From Flavobacteriales bacterium (GTDB lineage Bacteria > Bacteroidota > Bacteroidia > Flavobacteriales_F > PHOS-HE28): 64,000 nucleotides of DNA. The stretch covers positions 1 to 64,000 of the forward strand of contig JACJZF010000002.1 in assembly GCA_020635725.1 (NCBI GenBank). Reading direction: 5' to 3'. Both the position numbers and the translations under genes were made by a program. Shown in pieces: positions 12,966-22,327 of this stretch. The notes under the pieces are model-generated. The model did no database searches. It had not been told where the DNA came from and saw only the letters and a program-made list of their open reading frames with translations. Each line of letters opens with the position of its first letter. The stretch's first letter is position 1.

Positions 12966-14191
12966 GATCGGCCATCCTTCTTCTTTTCTCGCTCGTGCTT
13001 TCGAATGCGCATGCGCAAGAACTAGGTGTTCATCTGCAAGCAGCTGCGGAAATGAATCCGGGTGTGCAGGCTCGTTACGCGGAGTTCGAGGCGTCCCTGA
13101 AGCGCTCCGCCCAAGTTCGTGGATTGCCCGACCCATCACTCACCATTGGCTACTTCATCAGTCCGGTGGAAACGCGCATCGGTCCGCAACGGGCGCGCTT
13201 CTCCTTGGTGCAGATGTTCCCGTGGTTCGGCACGCTGGGAGCACAGGCCGAAGTGGCCGACCGCCAAGCCGAAGCGCGCTACGAGGCATTCCTCGAGGCA
13301 CGCAACGAACTCTTCTTCAAGGTGCGTGCGGCCTACTATCCGTTGCACGAATTGGAAAGGACGATCAGCTTGGAACGGTCCGACCTGGAGATCCTGCGCA
13401 GCTATCGCGCCTTCGCATTGGCACGTTTCCAAGGTGGAACGGGAAGCATGGTGGATGTGCTCCGAACGGATATGATGATCAATGCCGAGAGCACCGACAT
13501 CACGATCCTCGAAGAACGTCGAAAGCCCTTGCTCGAGAGCTTCTCGAACGCGGTCGGTTACCCGGATCCAGCAGTGGTGAACGTCACCGACAGCTTGGTA
13601 CTCGTGGACCTGAAGACCTATGCGATCGACAGCATTGCCATGAACCCGAGGTTGAGCGAACTGGACCGTCGGGCCGCTTCGGCATTGGCACAAGCGGAAG
13701 CCGCTCGGAAGATGGGCCTGCCCCGATTCGGACTGGGACTGGACTATATGGTGGTGGATGAACGTACGGACATGGATCTGCCGGATAATGGACGCGATGC
13801 GATCATGCCCATGCTCAGCGTGAGCCTGCCGATCTACCGGAGCAAGTACCGTAGCGCGGTGGAAGAAGCGCAGGACCTGAACCGGGCCTTGGAAGCCATG
13901 CGCGTACAGACCGACAACGAACTACACACGGCATACGAGGTGGCCTACTTCGAGGCGCACAAGGCAGCGCTCAATGTGCAACTGATGGACCAGCAGATCG
14001 CCATCGCCACACAAGCACTGGAGCTGTTGCTGAGCGCATACAGCAACAGCGGAAAGGAACTGGAAGAGGTATTGCGGATGCAGGAACAAGTGTTGCGCTT
14101 CCGGCTCATGCGCCTCTCCGCCATGCGCGAGCACCACACTGCCGTTGCCAAACTGGACCACCTCACTGCCAAACGGATCATATCACCCTAA
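12962..14191 (+). CDS. cusC: TolC-family outer-membrane channel for the Cus pump
   Basis: This 409-residue outer-membrane efflux protein has a signal peptide ending AHAQ near residue 19 and two repeats of the coiled-coil/beta-barrel outer-membrane-factor fold. No lipobox cysteine is seen. The ATG at 12962 overlaps the permease stop codon (ATGA), and a longer upstream frame is ruled out because it would lie inside the permease gene. The protein should form the trimeric duct of the Cu/Ag efflux complex. Confidence 0.85.
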
Positions 14192-14215
14192 CGAACAACC
14201 AACAACCAAACAACC

Positions 14216-14473
14216 ATGAAGACCAGGAACATGTTCAAGATCGGCCTGATGGCTTTTGCGATGATCGCTTTCACCGCTTGCGGCGGTAACGATGACCACG
14301 GCCATGACGAGCACAGTGACCACAAGGAGCACATGCACAGCGACAGCACGGACCACATGCATGAAGAGCATGCGGCTGCCTACGAGTGCCCGATGAAGTG
14401 CGAAGGGGATAAGACCTATGCGGAGGCGGGTCAATGCCCTGTGTGCAAGATGAACTTGAAACTTGTGGAATGA
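14216..14473 (+). CDS. Lipoprotein with heavy-metal-binding (HMBD-type) motif
   Basis: This 85-residue protein has a lipobox cysteine (FTAC) at about residue 22, a His/Asp-rich middle (HGHDEHSDHKEH) and a C-terminal YECPMKCEG...GQCPVCKMNL motif. That is the short heavy-metal-binding domain also found at the N-terminus of CusB-like adaptors. It is likely a periplasmic Cu/Ag-binding lipoprotein that hands metal to the efflux complex. It is the third gene of the copper run, 24 nt after the channel gene. Confidence 0.75.
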   Translation: MKTRNMFKIGLMAFAMIAFTACGGNDDHGHDEHSDHKEHMHSDSTDHMHEEHAAAYECPMKCEGDKTYAEAGQCPVCKMNLKLVE

Positions 14474-14489
14474 ACTAAAACCAACAACC

Positions 14490-14777
14490 ATGGAAACCAT
14501 GAACGTGGAACGAGCGGGCTTGGCCTTCGGCTTTACCGGAGCACTGCTCTATGTGGGTTGCGCGCTGCTCATGATGATGGCCGGAAGTGCCGGCACCGTG
14601 AAGCTATTCAACAGCCTCTTGCATGGGCTCGATGTGAGCGGCATCGCACGTATGGAGGTCCCATTAGGTGAGTCCCTCCTGGGGCTTGTCGGGACCTTCC
14701 TGATGGGATGGCTCACAGGCGCGTGCATCGCTTTGATCTACAACATGGGTACGACAAAAGCAGGTGGGACAGCATGA
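14490..14777 (+). CDS. DUF5676 family small membrane protein
   Basis: A 95-residue protein with two membrane segments (about residues 10-32 and 53-80), matching the pattern of DUF5676 proteins that accompany copper-resistance genes. No enzymatic motif is visible. The ATG at 14490 follows an A-rich stretch and gives METMNVERAG; an upstream TTG (14463) would overlap the lipoprotein gene. Its stop overlaps the start of the next gene, so it is translated as part of the copper operon. Confidence 0.65.
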   Translation: METMNVERAGLAFGFTGALLYVGCALLMMMAGSAGTVKLFNSLLHGLDVSGIARMEVPLGESLLGLVGTFLMGWLTGACIALIYNMGTTKAGGTA

Positions 14778-15634
14778 AGGTCCGGCCGACCATAGCGATC
14801 GAACGCGCCAACGGCGAGATGGACACCTATGATCCCGCCAAGTTGCGTGCGTCCCTTTCACGCGCTGGAGCACGGGAAGCGGATATCGATCGTGTGGTGA
14901 ACGCTGTGGAGGGCGTGTTGCGCGAGGGCATGGGCACGCGGGAGATCTACAAGATCGCTTACCGGGCCTTGCGCAAACGCTCACGCGGTACGGCCGGCAG
15001 GTACTCCTTGAAACAGGCCATCCTGCAACTGGGACCGACCGGCTTCCCCTTCGAGAAGTACGTGGCGGCCATGCTCGCCTACCAAGGTTTCCAGACCACG
15101 GTCGGCGTGATCGTTCCCGGCAAGTGCGTGGATCACGAAGTGGATGTGGTGGCCGAGAAGGGTGACCAGCACTACATGGTGGAGTGCAAGTTCCACAGCG
15201 ATCCGAAACGCAAGTGCGATGTGAAGATCCCGCTCTATATCCAGGCGCGCTTCAAGGATGTCGAAGCCAGTTGGTCCGAACGACCGGGGCACCAGCACAA
15301 ATTCCATCAAGGCTGGCTGGTCACCAACACGCGCTTTACCACGGATGCCATACAGTACGGCGAATGCGTCGGGTTGCACCTGATGAGCTGGGATCATCCG
15401 CATGGCGACGGTCTCCGCGAACGGGTCGACCGCAGTGGCCTTCATCCCATCACCTGCCTTACCACCCTTACAAAAGCGGAGAAGCAACGGATCCTGGATG
15501 ACGGTACGGTGCTATGCGCGGAGATCAGGAAGGACGAAAAGGTCCTCGGCCGCGCAGGGGTCGACGATCGCAAAGTCGCCAAGGTCATGAAGGAGGTGGA
15601 GGAACTGTGTTCACTGAGCAACAACAAACGATGA
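14774..15634 (+). CDS. ATP-cone domain fused to a PD-(D/E)XK (Mrr-like) nuclease
   Basis: This 286-residue protein has an ATP-cone-like N-terminal domain (about residues 4-90), the nucleotide-sensing module best known from ribonucleotide reductases and NrdR. It is followed by a restriction-endonuclease-like domain. The probable catalytic residues are D124 (in HEVDVV) and E137-x-K139 (in MVECKFH), the D-x12-ExK spacing of Mrr-type nucleases. Its start and stop codons overlap the DUF5676 and CopB genes. This places a nucleotide-responsive nuclease in the middle of a copper-efflux operon. The role is unknown; DNA repair under copper stress or control of nucleic acids is conceivable. Confidence 0.75.
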   Translation: MKVRPTIAIERANGEMDTYDPAKLRASLSRAGAREADIDRVVNAVEGVLREGMGTREIYKIAYRALRKRSRGTAGRYSLKQAILQLGPTGFPFEKYVAAMLAYQGFQTTVGVIVPGKCVDHEVDVVAEKGDQHYMVECKFHSDPKRKCDVKIPLYIQARFKDVEASWSERPGHQHKFHQGWLVTNTRFTTDAIQYGECVGLHLMSWDHPHGDGLRERVDRSGLHPITCLTTLTKAEKQRILDDGTVLCAEIRKDEKVLGRAGVDDRKVAKVMKEVEELCSLSNNKR

Positions 15635-17676
15635 TGAAGGACCACTCGCATCACCAGTCCATGCAACATAAAGCAACTGGACACGATCAACACAATCCCG
15701 CCCACGGCATGGCCGGCCACGATCATCACGCCATGATGATCGCCGACTTCCGCAAGCGCTTCTGGATCGCCCTTGCACTGACCATCCCGGTTCTGCTGCT
15801 GTCGCCAATGATCCAGGCATTCCTAGGGCTGTCTTTCTCGTTCACAGGGAGCTTGTACCTGCTGTTCGCATTGTCCTCCGTGGTCTACTTCCACGGTGGC
15901 TGGCCCTTCCTGAAAGGCGCGTTGAAGGAGTTGCGTTCCGCATCGCCGGGCATGATGACCTTGATCGCCGTGGCCATCACCGTGGCCTATGCCTACAGTT
16001 CAGCGGTCGTGTTCGGGCTGGAAGGCAAACTCTTCTTCTGGGAACTGGTCACCTTGATCGACATCATGCTGCTGGGCCATTGGATCGAGATGCGCTCGGT
16101 GCTTGGCGCGTCCAAGTCCCTGCAAATGCTGGTGAGCCTGATGCCTGCCGAGGCCCACGTGATCGAAAACGTGCAAGTGCGCGATATACCCTTGGCGGAA
16201 CTGAAGCGCGGTGCCCGCATCCTGGTAAGGCCGGGCGAGAAGATCCCTGCCGATGGAATGATCGAAAAAGGCGAGAGCAACGTGAACGAAAGCATGCTCA
16301 CCGGTGAATCCGTTCCGGTGAAAAAGGGAAAGGGACAACAGGTGATCGGCGGTGCGATCAATGGCAACGGGGCCTTGGAGGTGATCGTGGAGCACACCGG
16401 CAAGGAAAGTTACCTGAACAAGGTGATCACGCTGGTGGAGGAAGCGCAGAAGACCAAGAGCAAGACCCAGCACCTGGCGGACCGGGCGGCGAAGTGGCTC
16501 ACCTACATCGCGCTCTTTGCCGGTTTCGCCACGCTCGCGATCTGGATGATGCTCGGGAAGGAATTCGTATTCGCATTGGAACGCATGGTGACCGTGATGG
16601 TGATCTCCTGCCCGCACGCATTGGGGCTTGCGATCCCACTGGTGGTCGCGATCTCCACCGCGATCAGCGCGCAGAACGGTTTGCTGATCCGCAACCGGAC
16701 GGCGTTCGAGAACTCGCGGAAGATCACGGCCATCGTCTTCGATAAGACCGGCACGCTTACCACGGGAGCGTTCGGTGTGACGCGTATCGCACCGGTACCA
16801 GGAGGAATGAACGAGATGGAATTATTGCGGCTCGCTGCGGCCTTGGAGCAGAATTCGGAACATCCGATCGCCGGGGGCATCATGGAACGTGCGAAGAAGG
16901 ATGGGATCAAGGTCCCTGCTACGAAGCAGTTCGAAGCCATCACCGGGAAAGGGGTGCAAGCCATCGTTGAAGGCCGCGAAATAGCGGTGGTATCTCCAGG
17001 CTATTTGAAGGAGAACAACATTGCCATACCGGCTGAAAGCTCCACGGGTGCTGCTGAGACGGTGGTGCATGTGATCGTGGACGGCAAGTTCGCCGGGTCC
17101 ATCGCCTTGGCCGATGCCATACGCGAAAGCTCGGCCGAAGCGATCAAGCAGTTCCGCGAGCAAGGCATCAAGACCTACATGGCCACGGGGGATAATGCCA
17201 AGGTGGGCAAGGCGGTAAGCGATGCACTCAACATGGACGGTTACTATGCCGAGGTACTCCCGCACCAAAAAGTGGAACTGATCAAGGAGATGCAGTCCAA
17301 GGGCGAATTCGTTGCCATGACCGGTGATGGCGTGAACGATGCCCCCGCGCTGGCCCAGGCCGATGTGGGCATCGCTGTGGGTTCTGGAACGGATGTCGCG
17401 GCCGAGACCGCGGACATCATCCTGGTGAAGAGCGATCCGCGCGACATCCTTGGCCTCATCCTCTTCGGCAAGGCCACTTACAACAAGATGATCCAGAACC
17501 TGGTCTGGGCCACCGGATACAACGCTGTTGCCATTCCGCTAGCGGCCGGTGTTCTGTATTCGTTCGACTTCCTGCTCAGCCCTGCCGTCGGTGCCGTGTT
17601 CATGACACTCAGCACCGTGGTGGTGGCCATTAATGCACAATTGCTCAAACGGAGCCTCAAATTCTTGCGATCATGA
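15631..17676 (+). CDS. copB: CopB-type copper-translocating P1B-3 ATPase
   Basis: This 681-residue ATPase has a His-rich cytosolic N-terminus (HSHHQSMQH, HDHH) instead of an HMA domain, the CPH motif at residues 327-329 that defines the CopB subgroup, the phosphorylation motif DKTGTLTTG (D371), GDGVNDAP, and late helices with GYNAVAIPLAAG and MTLSTVVVA. It exports copper or silver from the cytoplasm. The ATG at 15631 overlaps the stop codon of the nuclease gene (ATGATGA); an in-frame ATG follows at 15634. The CusB adaptor gene overlaps its end, so ATPase and RND system are made together. Confidence 0.9.
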   Translation: MMKDHSHHQSMQHKATGHDQHNPAHGMAGHDHHAMMIADFRKRFWIALALTIPVLLLSPMIQAFLGLSFSFTGSLYLLFALSSVVYFHGGWPFLKGALKELRSASPGMMTLIAVAITVAYAYSSAVVFGLEGKLFFWELVTLIDIMLLGHWIEMRSVLGASKSLQMLVSLMPAEAHVIENVQVRDIPLAELKRGARILVRPGEKIPADGMIEKGESNVNESMLTGESVPVKKGKGQQVIGGAINGNGALEVIVEHTGKESYLNKVITLVEEAQKTKSKTQHLADRAAKWLTYIALFAGFATLAIWMMLGKEFVFALERMVTVMVISCPHALGLAIPLVVAISTAISAQNGLLIRNRTAFENSRKITAIVFDKTGTLTTGAFGVTRIAPVPGGMNEMELLRLAAALEQNSEHPIAGGIMERAKKDGIKVPATKQFEAITGKGVQAIVEGREIAVVSPGYLKENNIAIPAESSTGAAETVVHVIVDGKFAGSIALADAIRESSAEAIKQFREQGIKTYMATGDNAKVGKAVSDALNMDGYYAEVLPHQKVELIKEMQSKGEFVAMTGDGVNDAPALAQADVGIAVGSGTDVAAETADIILVKSDPRDILGLILFGKATYNKMIQNLVWATGYNAVAIPLAAGVLYSFDFLLSPAVGAVFMTLSTVVVAINAQLLKRSLKFLRS

Positions 17677-18956
17677 AGACCCCCACTTTCATATCCCGTT
17701 ACCGCATAGCGCTCATCGTCGGTTTCGCGCTCATCGTTGGGCTCTTCCTTGGCAGAGCCTTCTTCGGCGGAGGCACCTCGGAGCCATCCATGGCGACCCA
17801 TGAAGGGCATGGTGAAAAGGGCCAGATCTGGACCTGCTCCATGCACCCGCAGGTCCGCATGAGCGAACCAGGTTCCTGTCCGATCTGCGGCATGGACTTG
17901 ATCCCTGCTGCGTCCAGCGAAATGGAAATGGACCCCATGACCGTTCACCTGACGGACCACGCCATGAAGCTCGCGAACGTACAGACCATGGTGGTGGGCA
18001 TGGGCAGCGGCACCGGAAGCCTGCGGCTGACCGGGAAGGTGCTACCGGACGAACGACGCGTGTATGCGCAGGCATCGCACGTGGCCGGTCGGGTGGAGGA
18101 ATTGCTGGTGAATTTCACCGGCGAGACGGTGAGCAAGGGGCAGGTACTTGCACGCGTATTCTCGCCCGAGTTGGTGACGGCACAGGAAGAATTGCTCCAG
18201 GCCCATAACGTCAGGGAAAGCCAACCCACCTTGTACGCTGCCTCGCGTGAAAAACTGCGGAACTGGAAGCTGACCGATGCCCAGATCGATGCGGTGGTCG
18301 CGGCCGGAAAAGCAAACGGGGTGGTAGCGATCCTGGCCGACGTGAACGGCGTGGTGGTGGAGAAACGCGCCGACCTTGGCGATTACCTGAAGCGCGGCGA
18401 CGTGCTCTACGAGGTGGCCGACCTAAGCCAACTCTGGGTCATGTTCGACCTGTACGAAAGCGATCTGGCCAGTACCAAGCAATCGGACACCATTCATTTC
18501 ACGATACGTTCAATTCCCGGCAAGATGTACAAGGGCCGTATCACTTTCATCGACCCCGTCGTTGACCCCGCAACGCGGGTTGCGCGCGCACGGGTCGAGG
18601 TCGCCGACCCGGAAGGCGCCTTGAAGCCCGGCATGTTCGCCATTGGAACAGCGAAGGCGAAGCACCGGCATGGCGAAGCCGAGGCCTTGGTCGTTCCGCA
18701 TACCGCAGTGCTATGGACCGGCCCGCGTTCCGTGGTGTATGTCAGCGAAGGCGAGGGGCAATTCCGCATGCGCGAGGTGGTATTGGGTGCCGCGATGGGC
18801 GATGACGTGATGATCGCCTCAGGACTGGAGGCAGGTGAGGAGATCGTGGTCAACGGCACCTTCACCGTGGACGCCGCCGCGCAGTTGAATGGCACGCCGA
18901 GCATGATGTCGCCGCAGGGTGGCCCGGCGATGAAAGGGCATGAGCATGGACCATGA
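17673..18956 (+). CDS. cusB: CusB-type periplasmic adaptor with N-terminal heavy-metal-binding motif
   Basis: This 427-residue RND adaptor has an N-terminal membrane anchor (about residues 10-28), then a heavy-metal-binding motif, TCSMHPQVRMSEPGSCPICG (about residues 54-73), followed by the barrel-sandwich, alpha-hairpin and beta-barrel domains (LLVNFTGETVSKGQVLA, VVEKRADLGDYLKRGD). It should join CusA and CusC and collect Cu(I)/Ag(I). It starts inside the stop region of copB (ATGA). It is unusual that permease and channel lie 5 kb upstream, separated by five genes, yet all appear co-oriented and mostly overlapping. Confidence 0.88.
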   Translation: MKTPTFISRYRIALIVGFALIVGLFLGRAFFGGGTSEPSMATHEGHGEKGQIWTCSMHPQVRMSEPGSCPICGMDLIPAASSEMEMDPMTVHLTDHAMKLANVQTMVVGMGSGTGSLRLTGKVLPDERRVYAQASHVAGRVEELLVNFTGETVSKGQVLARVFSPELVTAQEELLQAHNVRESQPTLYAASREKLRNWKLTDAQIDAVVAAGKANGVVAILADVNGVVVEKRADLGDYLKRGDVLYEVADLSQLWVMFDLYESDLASTKQSDTIHFTIRSIPGKMYKGRITFIDPVVDPATRVARARVEVADPEGALKPGMFAIGTAKAKHRHGEAEALVVPHTAVLWTGPRSVVYVSEGEGQFRMREVVLGAAMGDDVMIASGLEAGEEIVVNGTFTVDAAAQLNGTPSMMSPQGGPAMKGHEHGP

Positions 18957-19061
18957 AGCGATGAGCCGACTTACCCGATCGCCGGTGCGGCCATGGCCCT
19001 GAGCAGCGTGAGCGTGGTGAGCAACAGCCTTAGGTTGAAGTGGGCAAGCCTCGGAAAATGA
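18957..19061 (+). pseudogene. C-terminal relic of a CopA-type Cu(I) ATPase
   Basis: Immediately after the cusB stop, the same frame reads through TYPIAGAAMALSS and then VSVVSNSLRLKWASLGK to a TGA at 19059-19061. MALSSVSVVSNSLRL is the hallmark end of the last membrane helix of P1B-1 copper ATPases. No start codon, ATPase core or CPC motif accompanies it, so this is the tail of a gene whose body has been deleted. The relic's stop overlaps the ATG at 19058 of the next gene (ATGA), showing that the lost copA was once coupled to the lipoprotein gene. Confidence 0.8.
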
Positions 19062-19981
19062 ACAAGAACAGAACGACAATGACCATGAAACACCTCATCA
19101 TCCTTCCGATCGCGCTGCTCCTGTTGATCAGTTGTTCAGCGCAGGACATGACCAGTACCCGCGGTATCAAGCACGCCCGCGGCATCACCGTCCGCGTGGA
19201 CGGCGACTGCCCGATGTGCGAGAAGACCATCGAGAAGGTGGCTTTCGTGAAAGGCGAGGCCCACGCCGACTGGGACGTGGACGCCAAGACCGCCGTGATC
19301 ACCATCGACAGCACGCGCACCACCGTGGATGCCGTGCTGCGCCGCATCGCCGAGGCGGGCTACGACAACGAACGCTACCTGGCGCCCGACAAGGCCTACG
19401 CGGGATTGCCCGGCTGCTGCCAATACGAGCGCAGCTTCAAGCACGCACCGGTGAAGGGCGAGGCGCATGAGCAGCACGCGACGGGGCACGAGAGCCACGG
19501 TCTTGAGGCGCACGCGCAGCACGATCACGCGGCGCACGGGACTGCTGTACAGGAGAAGTCGGCATTCGAGGCCGTGTTCGGGCGCTACTTCGAGCTGAAG
19601 GATGCGCTGGTGGCCGGCAACGGCGCGCAGGCCAAGAAGAGTGCTGCCGCGCTGGACGAGGCGATGCACAGCGTGGATGCCGACAAGCTCCCCGCCGCGC
19701 AGCAAGGCACCTGGGAACAGGTGATGACAGCCGCGATGCCGGCGGTGCATCCATTGAGCGAAACCGCGGATGTCGCGAAGCAGCGGAAGCTCTTCGCGCA
19801 GCTCACTGCGCCGATGCTGCAACTGGCCGAGGCCGCCGGCGAGGGCACGATCTACCTGGACCATTGCCCCATGTACGAGGGCGGCGCCGACTGGCTGAGC
19901 CGCGATAAGGCGATCAAGAACCCCTTCTACGGGAGCATGATGCTCACTTGCGGAAACGTGAAGCGCACCATCGCGAAATGA
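19058..19981 (+). CDS. Lipoprotein with HMA and DUF3347 domains
   Basis: This 307-residue protein has a lipoprotein signal ending LLISC and then a heavy-metal-associated domain with the metal-binding CPMC (GDCPMCEKTIEKV, about residues 50-62). A Cys pair (PGCCQY) and a His-rich linker follow. The C-terminal half is a DUF3347-like helical domain with HCPMYEGGADWLS and a terminal CGNVKRTI. Proteins of this build occur with copper systems in Bacteroidota and are thought to bind Cu in the periplasm. The ATG at 19058 overlaps the relic's stop, which favours it over in-frame ATGs at 19079 and 19085. Its own stop overlaps the oxidase start. Confidence 0.75.
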   Translation: MNKNRTTMTMKHLIILPIALLLLISCSAQDMTSTRGIKHARGITVRVDGDCPMCEKTIEKVAFVKGEAHADWDVDAKTAVITIDSTRTTVDAVLRRIAEAGYDNERYLAPDKAYAGLPGCCQYERSFKHAPVKGEAHEQHATGHESHGLEAHAQHDHAAHGTAVQEKSAFEAVFGRYFELKDALVAGNGAQAKKSAAALDEAMHSVDADKLPAAQQGTWEQVMTAAMPAVHPLSETADVAKQRKLFAQLTAPMLQLAEAAGEGTIYLDHCPMYEGGADWLSRDKAIKNPFYGSMMLTCGNVKRTIAK

Positions 19982-22260
19982 GGCGGGCGGTTTCCATAGT
20001 GCTTTCGGCAGGGCTCGCGCTTGCCGCGCTGGGTCAGGGAGCGCAAGGGCTGCGTCCGCTCGGCACCAGCGTACCGAAGGGCGACTTCACGCCCAAGGTG
20101 ACGCGCTACGAGCTCTTCATCAGCGACACCACCGTGAACTACACCGGCAAGGAGCGCAAGGCTTTCGCGGTGAACGGCAGCATCCCGATGCCGACGCTGG
20201 AGTTCACCGAGGGCGATACGGCGCTGATCATCGTGCACAACGTGATGGAGAGGGAGGAGACCTCACTCCACTGGCACGGGCTGATCCTGCCCAATGAATA
20301 CGACGGCGTGCCCTACCTCACCACCGCACCGATCCGCGCGGGCGAGACCCAGGTGTACAAGTTCCCGCTGGTGCAGCACGGCACCTATTGGTACCATTCG
20401 CACACCGGCACGCAGGAGCAGAACGGCATGTACGGTGCGCTCATCATCCACAAGCGTAGCGTAGCGCCCATGCCCGAGCACGTGGTGGTGCTGAGCGAGT
20501 GGACCGACATGAAGCCCAACGAGGTGCACCGTCGGCTGCACGCGGCGAACGACTGGAGCGCGATCAAGAAGCACCGCATCCGTCCGGGCAGCGTGCAGAG
20601 CTACAGCGACGCGATCAAGGCGGGAGCGCTCGGCACGAAATTGAAGAACGAGTGGAAGCGGATGAACGCGATGGATGTGAGCGATGTGTACTACGATGCC
20701 TTCCTCGCGAATGGCGTGCGGGAGGATGAGGTGCCGCAGCTGAAGGCCGGTGACCGCGTCCGCGTGCGGATCATCAACGGCAGCGCGAGCACCTACTTCT
20801 GGATCAGCTACGCGAGCGGGAAGATGGACGTGGTGGCGAGCGACGGCGCCGATGTGGAGCCCGTGCCGGTGGATCGCTTCATCATGGGCATCGCCGAGAC
20901 CTACGATGTGATCGTGACCATCCCCGCCGACAGCACCGCCTACGAATTGCTGGCCACTGCTGAAGACCGCACGCGCTCGGCATCGGTCTGGCTGGGCAAC
21001 GGCATCAAACAACTCGCCGCGCCGCTTCAGCCGCTCAAGTACTTCGAGGGGATGAAGATGATGAACGGCATGATGAAGATGAACGGGGACCTCGACGACA
21101 TGGGCATGAACATGAGCCTGCAGCAGATGGACATGAACGTCGTGATGTATCCGGAGATCACCGGGCCGGACAAGAAGACCAAGCGCATGGACATGGAGCA
21201 CGGTGAGCACATGGATCACGGTATGATGTACAACAGCAACGCGCTGTCGGACATCGTGACGCTGAACTATTCGATGCTACGCTCGCCCACATCCACCGCG
21301 CTGCCGCCGGGGCCGGTGACAGAACTACGCTTCGAGCTCACCGGCAACATGGACCGCTACGTGTGGGCGATCAACAACAGGACCGTGGGCGAGACGGACA
21401 GGATCCTCATCCACAAGGGCGAGCACGTTCGGATCGTCATGTACAACAACAGCATGATGCGTCACCCGATGCACCTGCACGGCCATTTCTTCCGTGTGCT
21501 GAATGGGCAAGGGGATCACGCGCCACTGAAGAACGTCCTCGACATCATGCCGATGGAGACCGACACCATGGAGTTCCTCGGCACCGAGGAGGGCGACTGG
21601 TTCTTCCACTGCCACATCCTCTACCACATGATGAGCGGCATGGGCCGGGTGTTCAGCTACGCGGACGCCCCCGCCGATCCTGCGCTTCCGCTGCAGAAGA
21701 ACGCCTATCGCACCTTCCTGAACGAGGACCGCATGTGGCACTTCATGGGCACGAGCGACTTTGCCAGCAATGGCATCGATGGCGAGGCCATACTCATGAG
21801 CAAGCGCTGGTCCTTGCAGGGCGAATGGCGGCTCGGCTATACAGAGATGCACGGACAGGAGGTGGAGGCGCACTTCGGCCGGTACCTCGGAAAGATGCAG
21901 TGGTGGTTGGTCAACGTGGGCCTGGACTGGCGCACGCGTATGCACGACGAGGGCAGCGAGGAGAACCTCTTCGGCCAAGGGAACACCAAGGACAAGCGCA
22001 GCGTGGGGCACATCGGCTTCCGGTGGACATTGCCCATGCTCCTCATGCTCGATGCGCACATCGACACCGATGGCCGCCTGCGCGCCCAACTGATGCGCGA
22101 GGACATGCCACTGACCCCACGCCTGCGCCTGGATGCGATGGTGAACAGCGACTTCGAATACATGGGCGCGCTGCGCTACGTCTTCGACAAGACCTGGGCC
22201 CTGCGCACGCACTACGACAGCGACATGGGCTTCGGGGTAGGGGTTACGGTGACGTACTGA
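19978..22260 (+). CDS. Multicopper oxidase (CopA/PcoA-like) with C-terminal barrel-like domain
   Basis: This 760-residue exported oxidase probably oxidises periplasmic Cu(I) to the less toxic Cu(II). All four copper-ligand motifs are present: HWHG (H98/H100), HSH (H140/H142), HPMHLHGHFF (from H496) and HCHILYH (from H544). Residues about 340-430 are Met/His-rich (MKMMNGMMKMNG, MNMSLQQMDMN), typical of copper-loading inserts. Residues about 600-760 do not resemble a cupredoxin; they alternate like strands of a PcoB/CopB-type outer-membrane barrel and end VGVTVTY. The protein may therefore be a PcoA-PcoB-like fusion. It is the last gene of the copper run and starts within the stop of the preceding gene. 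Confidence 0.82.
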   Translation: MRRAVSIVLSAGLALAALGQGAQGLRPLGTSVPKGDFTPKVTRYELFISDTTVNYTGKERKAFAVNGSIPMPTLEFTEGDTALIIVHNVMEREETSLHWHGLILPNEYDGVPYLTTAPIRAGETQVYKFPLVQHGTYWYHSHTGTQEQNGMYGALIIHKRSVAPMPEHVVVLSEWTDMKPNEVHRRLHAANDWSAIKKHRIRPGSVQSYSDAIKAGALGTKLKNEWKRMNAMDVSDVYYDAFLANGVREDEVPQLKAGDRVRVRIINGSASTYFWISYASGKMDVVASDGADVEPVPVDRFIMGIAETYDVIVTIPADSTAYELLATAEDRTRSASVWLGNGIKQLAAPLQPLKYFEGMKMMNGMMKMNGDLDDMGMNMSLQQMDMNVVMYPEITGPDKKTKRMDMEHGEHMDHGMMYNSNALSDIVTLNYSMLRSPTSTALPPGPVTELRFELTGNMDRYVWAINNRTVGETDRILIHKGEHVRIVMYNNSMMRHPMHLHGHFFRVLNGQGDHAPLKNVLDIMPMETDTMEFLGTEEGDWFFHCHILYHMMSGMGRVFSYADAPADPALPLQKNAYRTFLNEDRMWHFMGTSDFASNGIDGEAILMSKRWSLQGEWRLGYTEMHGQEVEAHFGRYLGKMQWWLVNVGLDWRTRMHDEGSEENLFGQGNTKDKRSVGHIGFRWTLPMLLMLDAHIDTDGRLRAQLMREDMPLTPRLRLDAMVNSDFEYMGALRYVFDKTWALRTHYDSDMGFGVGVTVTY

Positions 22261-22327
22261 TGCTTAAGAACCGCCTAGGCTCACAATTCCTGGCCGCCCA
22301 ACCCGGCGTGAGTAGCCTTCGATGCGG

